A DNA stretch of 64,000 nt, taken from the NCBI GenBank assembly GCA_963969595.1, contig OZ018409.1:18260975-18324974 (forward strand). Reading direction: 5' to 3'. This DNA comes from Neckera pumila (Eukaryota; Streptophyta; Bryopsida; Hypnales; Neckeraceae). The position numbers were made by a program, and so were the translations under genes. Shown here piece by piece: positions 31,750 through 43,731 of this stretch. Below the pieces are notes generated by a model. The model worked only from the letters and a program-made list of their open reading frames with translations. It was not told the DNA's origin and did not search any database. How positions within the stretch are numbered: position 1 is the stretch's first letter; the number at the start of each line of letters is the position of its first letter.

Positions 31750-34700
31750 TTAGATGACGGTTCCATCCTTGATGATGCCGTTCTTCTCAAGCACTATCAC
31801 TCCTGTGTTGATGTAGAATCCAAGCTCCGGCTTTGCAGCTTCTTGGACGTTCTGCATATTTCCAAAGGAATCACATATATTGGCATTGAATTGCAACATA
31901 AGATAGGACTATCTAAAGCTGTTCAATTGAGCTGACGGTGCATAGATAGAGTCAAAATTAGAGTCAGAGATTCATGTTTTCCTCTTCTAGACAAATGAGT
32001 TTTCGAGCAAAAACTTATATTTGTCGGAGAAATGCTGTGATTTCTGTGAATTTTCTCAAGAAACTATGGAGTGTCATAAAGCTGCATCTTTGAAATATTC
32101 TTAATAAAGACTGAAAGACTGAAGACTCAATACCATTCATTAAAGGCTCTGTTATTTCAGAGTAAATTTGGAGGACATTCCGCAGTGATGGTTTAGGACA
32201 ACAAGTGACTAGCCATATAACCCATTTTTAGTTGGCAGATTTGAAAGTGAATCCTATGCTAAGTATGCAAGACAACCGGTCAAGTACAAGGTAACTCAAA
32301 TTTTGGAGTTTTGCTTGCGGAAAATAGTACAGGCAGTGAAGGATGCAATTTTTCCACAACCACGCTACAGAATTGAGTTACCTAGCAGAACTCAAGGACG
32401 ATACTGGGTGATCTAATGGTGGAGAAGGGAGATCTCAGGAAACTAAGTATCAGAATAGAAACTTGAAAGAGGGGAGTGGTTATGGCCTACGACCCAGCTC
32501 CTCTTCCCGAATGGATTATAAAATTGAAATTATGGTATTGCCTCAAACTGGAAATATAATTTTGAAATTAGGTGTAGGTTCTTACGTCAGTGTTAGCAAT
32601 AATGACATTCTTGCCGATCCTCGCGTTCTTGTCGATTATGCAGTTGCTGATTCTGGAATTTGCACCAACTCCTAGAGGAATCTTCCCGTTTTTCAACAGC
32701 TCTGCCACTTCGTCCCCTGTCTCGTAGAAGTCTGCTCCCATCATCATCGTATCCTGATAGGCAAAAGCAAAGATTATATTCACAAGTGAATTCTGTCAAA
32801 TAAACTGTTGCACATTGATAGCTACGCATACGTTCAAAACTTAGGATATCAAACATGAACGTATGCAGTCAATATTTTCTCAAGGAACCATAAACATATC
32901 AGCGTGAATCATGAAACACAAATGAAGTGCCAAATAACTGAAATCCCAAAGGAACAGATAAGGGTTCATATGGGAAGCGAGCATCATATTCTTGAGTGCA
33001 TGTGACAACAAGTTTTGCTACACTAACCCAAGAGACCCAAATTGGGGCTCATGTCTTTCTTAAGAGGTTTGAGGTCATAAAGGTACTTTCTTTTATTCAA
33101 GTTTTGCTCTGTTCTTTCATTGATTGTGGTGATATAAAGTTTGAACCCCATCTGAGATACTCTTTTCACAACACGATTAATCAAATTGGTCATTTAAAAC
33201 CTGAATCTGTGGTCCTTCAGGGGTTGATAAAAAGAAGCAGGTCTTACCTTCAACACAGACCCAGACTCCAGACGAGATCGAATACCAACAATTGAATGCT
33301 CCACGCTGCACTCTCTTAGAAAGCATCCATGTGAAACAATAGAATCCTTGACCTGGCAATTCCAAATTCATTTAGACCACTTTTCCAGCAAAGCTGAACC
33401 AGTGAAGGCTCAAAAATTTGGTGGCCATCAAATTTGCAGAAGTATCCCACAGTGAAAAACGTTCAGTTTTGATGGAGGATAATTGATACCTGGCATTTTT
33501 CAATTGATGTTGGGGGAAGATATCGTGGTGATGTAAAGATCGGCTTGGCAGCATCGTAGAAACTGAACTGGGCCGGCTGCAGAAATTCAATCATACAGAA
33601 AACCATTTTATGACCAACATAAGAATCTGAACTTCAGGAAAACTTAAAAAATAAACAAAAAGTTGGAAATTCTTGGTTGAAGGTGAAGCACAAGGATAAT
33701 TTTTGCCTAAATCAAACCAGACCATTCTCAACATTGGCACTGTCAAAAGCATTTGGACTCAACTGCAAGACTCATTGGAAAATTGAAAGAATTCGCATAT
33801 CCCAAAACTCATGCTCTCTAAACAGCTTAAGGTTCAATAAGAGAGTTTCTGTTTTACTTTAAATTGAAGTATTTATCATCCAAGACTAAGTCATTACACC
33901 CACAAAATAGCTGGATAGACGTAATACAAGCAATGCTTTGTCAGAAAGCAAGATTTCTGATTGTGCAGAGGGGTCATACCTGAGAAGTGAGAGCTAAATT
34001 TGCATCAAAGAAAGATTTGATGGTTCCAATATCTTCCCAGTAGTCATTGAACAAGTATGCCTGCCAAAGAGACCAACCGAACGATTTACAGTTCGATTAA
34101 CACATCCTTGCCATTACTTGAACCGAAAGAACTTCACAAAGTGTGAAAACTCACAACAAACCAAAAACTCAAAACCATAAAAACGTCCTCACTCCAAAAG
34201 CTGTGTCACTTGGAAGAGATTCCAAGATAGAATGGCATACCTGGACGTCGAATTCCTTAGCTGAAGCGGGTATAATTTCTGAACCAAAATCGTTGGAAGT
34301 GGGGTATCTCCACCTGCAGCATTCCAACAGGATTCGAAAACCCTTTATCCCTGGTTGAGAAACATGTCGCTATCAGGGGTACTATCAAAACTAGGAACAA
34401 ATCTTTCCTCAAAGCTGGGGTACTATATTGATTTCAAAACTGCAATTATTCATAGCCTCTACTCATTTGAAATTTGAGGTTCTCTACACCTGTTCAGTAT
34501 ACTGGGCCAGAGAAAGAACCTGGAATACGAAACAGCTGCTTACCTTAATAGTTTCAGAAGAACATCCTTCTTGAACACATAAATACCCATAGATGCAATG
34601 TAAGGCTTCTCCGCGGCTTCCTCAGAGGACAAACCCAAAATCGTTGTATCTACTTGCTGCAAAGTCAACAAACCTAATTAGAAAACTCATTCTATTCCAG

Positions 34701-37280
34701 AGAAAGACAGCTTAAACTGCAAAACAAATGGCTGCTGTGCTTCGAATAAATACGCACCATGCTCTTCACATCGGCACCCTTAGGCTTTACGTTAAAGTAC
34801 AGCACTCGTCCCTTATCATCTATCTTCATCAACCCATAGTCTGAAGCACGGCTGCATAGAAAATTGACAGACGGAAACGTCAGTGTCATGAAGTCTCCAA
34901 TCCCATACCGACAGGAACTAACTAAATGCGGGGTCATTTTTAATAGGTATATCGCTTTCATTACTAGATAAGAATGTCATTTCAGGAAGAGTCTCACTGT
35001 ACTATACCTGTCGTCCATAGGTACGCAGGAAATTGTGATATCGGCACCACTGTCCCTGTGCTTCTGTTAGAGGACTCCAAATAAATAAAACGACATCAGT
35101 CATTCAGGTTTCAGCCAAAAACATGACTTCCCTTGCAACAACCAAAAAAACTTTTTCAATTCAATCAATCCATTCCTTCCAAACAACCTCCAATGCAATG
35201 AGGACGGAGATTTACAGGCAACTGCACTAAGGTTAAGGAAACTCATGACAAACCGTTAGAAACCTGATCCTGTCTCCTATCTGTTAGCAGCATTAATTTA
35301 TACACTTGGTTGGCTTTCAGTTAGCAAATTGGGCGAAAGCATAATTTGGCTAAACGTCTATGGCAAGAGGTCTTTGAATGGAAATGGGATATTGCCTGCT
35401 ATCCCTTTAACAACAATCTACAACCTCCCACGTTGAATGATCGCATAAGAAAGTCATACATACAGGAAGAAATTTGATATTAAGAGAGTTTGGCACTTGT
35501 ACCCAAAGTGATCTCTCCACAGCTCTATAGTGATCTCCTAAAATCGCACACCTACATATTTTAAAATGCTTAAAGTAACGGAAATGTTATCCTCTACCTT
35601 ATGAGAGAACCAATACCAATTGAAAAGACGAAACGGAAGGCAAGAGGTCAGAGCTAGACCTGGACAAAGTCCATGTAATCCATGCGGTAGAGGTGGTCGC
35701 CGGACAAGATTACCACATCCTCCACTACCTTGTACTTGGCATCCTGTGAGCAAATCAAAGGAACAGTAGGAGGGCTTCTAAGCTCAAGTCTTAGAAGTCG
35801 ACATAAAAAATCACGCAAAAACTGGAAATGCGCTGTGATATACCTCAAACAACCACAAGTATTGCCGAACGGCATCAGCAGTCCCTTGAAACCAGTCAGT
35901 TCCTGTCGGTGTCTGAGTAGCTGCCAATACCTGTTTAGAACAAAGCAAGCATTAGTAACCAGATCATGCTTTTGCTGAATCATTTGTACAGCACATTCTA
36001 CTATCTGTAAAAAAATCTCTACCACAGTTATATGCTAAGCCTAAGATGTTACCTCCACAAAACCATCGCCAAAATTGATTTTCCCGAAGTTGTAGGTACG
36101 GGCAAGATGACGATTAAGGGATGTAGAGTTGAATTGGGTGAGGATGAACACTTTCTTAATACCACTGTTAATGCAGTTGCTCATGGGCACGTCAATCAAC
36201 CGGTATGCCCCTCCAATGGGCACCTGCAATGCACCCAAGAACAAGAGTTTTAACCTACTGGCACCAGAAAGTGGGAAAAATAGAAAGAATTATACATTAC
36301 TGAATGATACACAAGCAATGAATTCTACAGTAATGAACTATGAAGTCTGCTGCCACTACAGAATCTTCCATTCTGGGAGACTCACTGCAGGTTTGGCGCG
36401 TCCCTTCGTCAGTGGAAACAAGCGTGTTCCAGCGCCACCTCCAAGAATGATCGACAGCACTGTTCTCGGATCGACTTGGTTAACGTCCTCCGTATCCACC
36501 TGCTAGACAGGAACAAGGCTCAAAAACACGGCAAAATCCCAGTGTGAGGGGAAAAAGACAAACACTACAATGTACACGAGCTAAATACTCCACAGGACAG
36601 GGCAGCAGCTCACGTAACACTAACTCTCACATAAGGAAGAGCGAGAGAGACAAGCTAAAACAAGAACGGTAAGCTAAGAGCGTAAATACTTAGGGTTCCA
36701 TTCTTGCGGTATATAAACGTGAACACGCACCCAAACTTCGGAACATAAGAGTACTCTCACACACACAAAGATTCTTCCACTTTATCTAGGGAGTGCTGCA
36801 ATTCCGCCACAAATGCTACCGAAGTCACGGCAATTCCAGTGCAATGACCCCCCTGAGCTACAATGTACAGAACTCGCGCACGAAAGGCGACATTCTGATC
36901 AGAAACAAAGCCTGATGATAAGCTTCTGATCACAAATCTGAACGCAACCACACGACGACTCAATTTCATTCCCGGAACATGACTAACGACGAATTCATCA
37001 AATAATGGCGTACAATGGTCTGGTCGAGCTCCGCCAACACCGACGACACTTGAAGCCTTGCGCCCTTCGCCACTCTGCGACGCTGGGTGGGCGCCACCTG
37101 GGGCAACCACCTCTGCGCTTTCAACGACGCCGCGAGCTTCTGCCCGCAGAACGCCGACCGCGGAGTGAGCGACGTCGCAGCTGCCTGCTGCTGCTGCGAG
37201 TGCCAGCCATGGCCTTCGCGCGCATTCGTGAGGGAACAGCAACTGGTGGACACACACGCGGAAGTTGCTGCGGCCGCCAT
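31750..37280 (-). CDS. APL1: ADP-glucose pyrophosphorylase large subunit (plastidial, APL1 type), 533 aa, 14 exons
   Basis: Exons in coding order: 37280-37014, 36499-36386, 36223-36053, 35930-35844, 35743-35660, 35063-35008, 34851-34758, 34656-34544, 34313-34241, 34060-33980, 33576-33490, 33352-33248, 32753-32586, 31851-31750. All borders are GT..AG and they total 1602 bp in frame. The enzyme makes ADP-glucose from glucose-1-phosphate and ATP, the committed step of starch synthesis in plastids. The N-terminus ([10 protein letters not shown]..., Ser/Ala/Arg-rich) is a transit peptide. Residues 109-116 are [14 protein letters not shown] (123-128), [14 protein letters not shown] and [15 protein letters not shown] follow. 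The C-terminal half carries the beta-helix hexapeptides and ends [29 protein letters not shown] marks the large rather than the small subunit. R123 and K125 are kept, as in catalytic APL1-type subunits. An in-frame upstream ATG at 37370 would add 30 residues; I prefer 37280. Confidence 0.95.
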
Positions 37281-37558
37281 CCCCAATTCGCGAAGGGAAA
37301 GCCTGGTGGGTGGGTGCCCGACGGGCGAATTCGAAAGGGCTCTACACTCGCATTCGGGAGACAGACACAATGCAGACAGCTCGATCGCGACCCAAATGGA
37401 GGAAGTGGGTGATATGACTAAGTTACTGCATGGCGCTTGCGCGACTGGGGGATGTGAGTGATTGAGAGATGTGGAGTGACTGGGAGGTACTGCAGTTGCG
37501 TTGCGATGGATTTGTGGTGGACACTGAACTGCGGGTCAGTCTGTGTCAGGGAAGGAGG

Positions 37559-37568
37559 TATATATTGG
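37559..37568 (-). promoter_or_regulatory. Probable CCAAT/TATA element of the AGPase gene
   Basis: Read on the minus strand the sequence is CCAATATATA, about 280 bp upstream of the preferred start codon. The spacing fits a core promoter with a leader of roughly 250 bases. It is assigned from sequence and position only. Confidence 0.4.
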
Positions 37569-37569
37569 T

Positions 37570-37938
37570 TCTGCGGTCCTGTGAGGTCCTGAGGATGGCC
37601 CGGCCTGGGAAGTGCAGCAAGCGTGCGTTTCGTTTCACCAGAATGTGACTCAATGGATTTTTTTCCCCTGCAATGCAACTGGCGTCGTCGGGCCGGGAAG
37701 GCTGGCTGGCTGGCTGCGTCGCTTCCACGGTCACGGTTCTCACGGATCACTTTGGCTGTTGCGATTCATCGATCCGTGGGTCCGGGCACGCGACCGCCGC
37801 GACGACGACGAAGGAGGAGGACGACCGCTGCGGAGCGCTCCTTTCGCCTTTTCGTGTTACTTTCTCTCCCGCAGTAATTGCACTGAAAAGTCGGCATTCC
37901 TGAGGCCACTTCCATTTGCATGATTTTCGTTTCATAAG
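37570..37938. other. GC-rich AGPase upstream region
   Basis: About 370 bp with CG-rich triplet runs (GACGACGACGAAGGAGGAGG) near 37800. Several overlapping frames on both strands come from the base composition. No protein was recognised. It probably belongs to the AGPase promoter. Confidence 0.4.
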
Positions 37939-37941
37939 TTA

Positions 37942-38595
37942 GAGCATCTCCACTCTTTATTTGTATATCAGACATGCTAAGAGCATCCCCACCCAGGGTG
38001 TTTTTTTTGGTTTTTGGACAAATGGTTAAGTGGCCTTTCTGTCAAGAAGGTTCTGAGTTTTGTGGCTCCTTCATTCTGGGGTTTGAATTTAAAGAGGTCA
38101 ATTTAGAGTATGCAATTTTGAATATGTAATTTTTGTATGCAAATTTTGTATATGTTGGCTTTGCTGGATGGATGAAATGAGGTTTTGGAAGCATTGTGGC
38201 AATAGTGCACGGCCATCATTATAGTTTGGCATTTTTTAATACATTTACCCCTTTTTTTTTCTATAGGCTTGAAGTGGCACATTTTTTTGTTGAGGAAATT
38301 GGGCATTAAATTGCCTAAAAAAAACACCATGTCCCCACCCGTCTTGTAAAATGGATGCCATGTTGCCATTGGCTTGCATAATGGATGAACTTGTTAAGAA
38401 GCCGGGCCGAAAGTCTCTGGTGGCTTCCAAAATGCATGCAACAAGCAAAGATTCCCTCAGCAAATGGAGATTGGATCAGCTTCTGCTTTTGGCACCAAAA
38501 CTTGCTACAGTTATTTATTTTATATTAGTTTTTCAAAAATAGTAGCTTGCAAACAGGGCTATGGGTGGAGCAGTCCGATTTGAGTGGAGATGCTT
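37942..38595. mobile_element. PIF/Harbinger-like MITE (654 bp), GAGCATCTCCACTC termini
   Basis: The left end GAGCATCTCCACTC pairs with GAGTGGAGATGCT at the right, with flanking TTA at 37939-37941 and 38596-38598. At 37981 a second end of the same family (GAGCATCCCCACCC, preceded by TAA) suggests a nested insertion whose right end is not clear. The same terminal family occurs at 18235-18646. Confidence 0.6.
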
Positions 38596-38598
38596 TTA

Positions 38599-39269
38599 AA
38601 GCACGCACACACTCACTCCACAAATGGGATGCGGCGAAGGGACTATAGTGGGCCTAGTTGAACTATTTTTATGGCAAATTATGGTCAACCTCATCCATGT
38701 TTGCTAGCGGAGCTTGCCAAACACAAGAAGTAGTCAAATATTTTGGGATGTGCTTCCAATCATAATATGTCCTCAGATTCTAATTCCACAACAATCATTC
38801 AAAAATTCTTTAATTTCTAAAAAAAGGTCTTTAATTCCAAAAAGTGATTATGACTTTAAAATAACAGTTTTTGGCATTTGATTTAAACTAAAAAAATGAA
38901 ATTTGGCAAGCATTGTTTCTATTTCATTTTGAAATTTTGAAAACTTGAAAATAAATATTGCAATTGCAACCTCTATATGTTAGAATCCAAATTATACAAT
39001 ATTGTCTGTATTTCATTCGTATTTTTTAAATGATTTTTGAATTTAAATTTAAATTTATATTTTATATTTTTCATTATAATCTTCATTTATGGTAAAAATT
39101 CAAATGATCACAATATATATTCTAATATAAATTTTATATTTTTATAATTTCATTTTCATTTTTTACTTTAATAAAAGATCATAATTTTTGGATTTCAAAA
39201 AGAAGTATTTTCAAAACAATTCTTTCCAAATGGTTAGATTTCATCTTCTAAACATTTTACACAAAAATG
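38599..39269. other. AT-rich spacer, no gene seen
   Basis: Very AT-rich, without recognisable genes or paired repeat ends. It probably contains further decayed insert DNA. Confidence 0.4.
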
Positions 39270-39924
39270 TGTAAACCCTAAAACTTGCAACTCTCCATAA
39301 TATATTGAAGAAATAAGTTGGAAATACATATAAAAATTTCATATTCATGCTTGAAAAAAATAAGAAGTAAAAAAAAGTAGAGAATGATTCAAAATATTGA
39401 ATTGTTACGAATTTAGTTATAGAATTGAAAATTCCAATTCCGATGGTTGTAATGTTGTAATAAACAATCTACATCCAATGGTTTTATTTTATTTCCAAAT
39501 ATATGGAAAACTGAGTTTAATAAAGGACTTCAAGGTTTATTTTAGAGTAGAGAATCCTTAATTGCCCACAAATTAAAACTCCTTATAACTTTCATCTCAT
39601 TAATAAAAATGGAATGATTCAAAGCTTTCCTCATATCTATAAATCTTGAAAATCAATTTCAAATTTTTATTTATCACAAAAGTGATTTTTTTTTATTTGC
39701 TTGGATTGCTTGAGCTGAGAAACAAACTACATATCATGCAATAACTTTTTAACCATGTATTAATCAAAAGTTATGAAAATTATTGGTCCTTACAGTTATT
39801 CCTCATTACATTTTGTGTGCAAATTTAAAAATAAAAAATAAAAATTTCATTTATAGTGAGTTGCTCAAAATTGCTATGTAGCAAAAAAAACAAAAAACAA
39901 GAAACAATTTGATCCTTTAGGGGT
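39270..39924. mobile_element. Decayed, end-deleted TTAA element, group A, reverse orientation
   Basis: The right end reads GATCCTTTAGGGG followed by TTGT in place of TTAA. The interior matches group A copies in reverse (for example AATGATTCAAAGCTTTCCTC and ATTTTAGAGTAGAGAATCC). The left end could not be matched to a CCCCTAAA terminus. The first recognisable stretch starts near AAACCCTAAAA at about 39272, so the copy is probably truncated and old. Confidence 0.55.
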
Positions 39925-40944
39925 TGTTGTCCAATTTTAGCTTTGTGAGGTTAATAAATGAACTTAATTCTTGCAACACTGCCAACACATAGACAAATTG
40001 AATGTCAATTGATTGAATACTACATTAAAGTAGTTAATTAGGTGGAGATGAATCTGAAGTTGAATGCAGTGAATGCACTAATGAAATGTAATAACTAGCA
40101 TTATTAGAAAGATCTTTTAGAAGATGATTAAGAATAGAAAAATCTAATAATTAAAAAAATTGTTCTCCACTATTTGAGAAAATTCTCTTATAGTGACAAG
40201 TTTCAAAAACGACTTTTGAAAACCCATAAATTTTATGATTGGTATAAAAACCACACCACTTGATTCTTCTTCAATGTCTTCTTTCCTACTATGAACTTAC
40301 AACCACATAGTAAAAAGGAGGCTCCCTTTTTATGGATTGGAAATCACTTTCTTTGGTATTGTGAGTTGCTACCTCGGACTCTTGGTCAACTTCCTTCTCC
40401 AAAAGTTCTAAGAATCACTGTGTGTTGATAAATAGTTTTTGAGATTTGTCAACCAAGCTTACATGTTAATCTAAACATTTAAAAAATTTGCAAGTTTTTG
40501 TTATATAATGGATTTTTTGTATCTAATAGTTTAAATGACCAACAAGATATTTCTAAATGTCACCTAGTGCTATTTGGCATTGATCAAATATTTAATTACC
40601 TAATTAGAACAACAGAACAAGGCAAAATATACAAACAAGGATTGTAGCAAAAGTAAAATCTATTTCAATGCCGGTGAAGTCTATTGTGGTTTGATCATTT
40701 AAGATTAGAAAAATACTATCCAACCATGACCCTTCCACACTTGCAAGGAATTTGACCAAACTTGTATGTTTAGAAAGCAAGTGTAGAGGCTGGCATTTAA
40801 GATTCTATTATCTCCAAATATTCAAAATTGTAATCTAACTACATTCATAATCATCAATGATTATTTACAACTACACATGTTGGTAGATTTAGAATATCTC
40901 TATTTTTGTGAATCTTTTGACTTCCAAATTTGGTATTCATGCTA
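39925..40944. other. AT-rich spacer, no gene seen
   Basis: About 1 kb with short frames only. No terminal repeats, RNA genes or protein similarity were recognised. Confidence 0.4.
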
Positions 40945-40955
40945 TTAATTCTTAA

Positions 40956-41505
40956 TCCTTTAGGGCCTAAGGAGCCCCAAGCAACCTCTTGAATTCTTTT
41001 GGATTCAAATTTGCATGTTATAATATTATAATTTAATTTAAATTATTATTTTTCCACAAATAACCATTCATATCTTCTATCTAATCAGATTTTTTAATAT
41101 TTTTTGGAAAAAGAATGAAATTTATACGATTTTTTAGAGTTTCTATCTTTGAAAAATCATAGTAATTACAAAAAAGTTCACTTTACCATGAAATTTTTAT
41201 AGAAAATAGAAGAAATTATAATGAACATTATGGTGAAGTTGGCATGCTCTCTTTCATTATATGCAAATAATTCGATAGAGAAACATGTTCCACAGTGCAT
41301 TTTGAAACTCTAAAAATTCCAACTTCAAATTGCCATAGATAAATCATTAATGCTCCAAATTTGATGGCCAATGGCTCATTGGAAGCGGAATTCCCCTACC
41401 TTCACATCTCGTTCACACTTCACAGGCAACTGAGGCTAGGAATGTGTTCCAATTCCCAAAATTCAGTTTAAAACAACCAAATTTGGCATGCTCGGCCCTA
41501 AAGGG
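40956..41505. mobile_element. TTAA-bounded element, group D (550 bp)
   Basis: Flanked by TTAA at 40952-40955 and 41506-41509. The ends are TCCTTTAGGGCC and GGCCCTAAAGGG, an 11-12 bp inverted repeat with one terminal mismatch. The termini differ from groups A-C but keep the target sequence and a CCY..RGG form. No coding frame is present. Confidence 0.65.
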
Positions 41506-41611
41506 TTAAAGGACCAACATGCATTTTTGTCTACATAGAAATTTTGGGCACGTATGTGTGACTAGAGCTTTCCATACTTTTGGCCCAAATTTTAATAGAA
41601 GGTGTGGACAA

Positions 41612-42025
41612 TGTTAGGACTCGGATTCCAAAACAAGTATTCTGCTAATGCTTCCGAACGGACTTCAAATCCGATTGCTACTTTCCAATTCAACCATCTC
41701 GAATTCATCTCTTCCTCAATATAACCTAAACTAAGAAAGAATGATAATATAGGCGCGGTCAATCATGATATGTCATCACACAATAACACGCTCTTCCATT
41801 AAAAGACAAGCATAGACTTAACACGAAGAGACATTGAAACGAAGCACTCATCACTAGAAATCCTTCTTATATTAACGTATGTCAAGTGAAGGACATTGCT
41901 CCCTCACCGAGCTTAAGTTCAAGCTTTGATCGACTAACCGTAAATAACCGTCTTGTCTTCTACTAGTAAGCTCCGCTTCCCCTTCATCATGGGACCTTGT
42001 CCCTTGGAACGACGTAGTTGTGACA
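41612..42025 (-). repeat. 3' LTR of the Gypsy element (414 bp)
   Basis: Starts TGTTAGGACTCGG and ends GTTGTGACA on the + strand. It differs from the other LTR by three transitions and one 1-base indel by eye. The C-terminal part of the integrase/chromodomain frame runs into this LTR. Confidence 0.92.
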
Positions 42026-42318
42026 TTACCCCCCTCTTTTAAGGCATGTAGGTGATGTGTCGTTGAGTCGTTTGGTTTGGCCGCTTGTGGGAAACGCTTG
42101 TGGAAATTAGCTACCACATCAGGAGCATTGTGCAAATTTGCAGCCGGTTCCCAGGAATTTTCTTCGGGCCCGTATCCCTCCCAAGCTACCAAGTATTGGA
42201 GTTTTCTCCATCTTCCTACCCGTCGGGAATCCAAAATTCTATTCACTTCCCACTCCATGTCACCGTCCGGGGTCACAATGGGTGGTGGTGGTTTTTGTCG
42301 TCGACCTGAGATGGTGTC
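41872..42318 (-). pseudogene. Gypsy integrase C-terminal chromodomain
   Basis: The frame from 42276 encodes a chromodomain: EWEVNRILDSRR, then LVAWEGYGPEENSWEP, with the aromatic residues typical of chromoviral integrase tails. In these elements the domain is thought to guide integration towards particular chromatin. It is separated from the integrase frame by one TGA codon at 42319-42321 and is in the same frame. It ends inside the 3' LTR at 41872. Confidence 0.85.
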
Positions 42319-42321
42319 AGG

Positions 42322-43728
42322 TCAATATCTCTCTAAAAGTGATACATGAAATACATTGTGTATACGAAGAGCCTTTGGTAGTTGAAGTCGATAAACCAAG
42401 TCAGAGAGTTTAGCAATAATGGGGAAAGGCCCCAAAAACTTGGCTTCTAATTTTTTCGTGGGCGCAGTTGTAGAGATGTTATCGTGTCGAAGTAAAACCT
42501 TGTCTCCTACTACAAATGATGGTTGTAGCTGTACTCGTCGATCATAGTTGAGCTTGGCTTGGTCACCCGCTATTTGGATCATAGTCTTCACCTCATCATG
42601 TATTTCTTTTAAAAGTCGAATCCTGTCTTCTGCCGCCGGCACACTTGAGGTTGTTGGTGTACTAATGGATAATGCTGGGTGGTACCCATAAGTGGCATAA
42701 AATGGCGAAAGACCTGTTGTTGAATGAATTGCATTGTTATAAGCGAATTCGGCTATTGGGAGGAGGTCTGACCAGTCATCTTGTCGCCGGGTTGTGAACA
42801 TGCGAAGAAATTGCTCCAGCACCTGATTCACCCTCTCTGTCTGACCATCAGACTGTGGGTGGAAAGCCATTGTCAAAGCCGGTTGGATGCGAAGGAGTTC
42901 GTGTAATCGTTTCATACATTTGGAAATGAATACTGGCCCACGGTCGGATATGATTTCTTCTGGAATGCCATGATGTTTCCACACGTGGTGAAGGTATAGA
43001 TTGGTAGTTGCTAAAGAGTCGACTGTTTCAGTAGTCGGAATAAAATGTGCCAATTTTGTGTTTTTGTCCACAACGACCAAAATGGAGTCGGATCCATTGC
43101 TATTAGGCAATTTGACAATGAAGTCGGCGGTAACCCGTTTCCATGGTGCCTCCGCCGCTGGAATGGGTTGCAATAATCCATGCCGGGCATGTTGAGTGGG
43201 CTTCGAGCGTTGGCACAAATCACACCCATCAACGTACCGATGCACATATTTTCGAAATGTTGGCCAATAAAAAGTTCTTGACACCAAATCCACAGTTTTT
43301 GCTCTACCTTGATGTCCTGCCGTAGGTGCATCATGTCGGGAGCGTAGTATTTGTCGTTGTATGTCATCATCATCTGGTACATAAATTGCATCCCGAAAAT
43401 AGAGTAATCCGTCTTTAATCTTGTAATCTTGAAACCGTCGACGAATATTCACTGGAGCTCGGTTGGGGTCATTTATAAAGAATGCCAATATTGGCTTAAG
43501 TGAGATATCCTCTCTCATAGCCCGTTTTATGTGTTGAATGATTTTAGCATCAGTCCAAATGAGATCACAGGCCTCCATTGTTGCTAATTTTAGTAGGGGC
43601 TTGGGTTCTTTCGATGACTCTACTAATATATCGGGACGTCTTGAAAGCATATCAGCACGGCCATTTAGTACCCCCGGCCGATGATGGATTTCGAAGTTGA
43701 ATGCCGAGAGTTGCTCGGACCACCGTGC
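42322..43728 (-). pseudogene. Gypsy integrase (with end of RNase H)
   Basis: Begins after a TGA at 43729-43731. The first residues (QARWSEQLSAF, then HHRPGVLNGRADMLSR) are the end of RNase H and its connection. Then follow the H-H-C-C zinc-binding region (CDLCQRSKPTQ) and the catalytic core with the D,D-35-E residues in VTADFIVKLP, IISDRGPVF and DGQTERVNQVLE. It ends at VFHVSLLERY before a TGA. The fold is intact apart from the stops, which sit where Arg is usual in relatives. Confidence 0.9.
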
Positions 43729-43731
43729 TTG

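Noticed and set aside
37005..37461. Plus-strand frames of 124-135 codons opposite AGPase exon 1
   Set aside because: They are antisense shadows of the GC-rich transit-peptide exon and leader, with Arg-rich translations and no domain.
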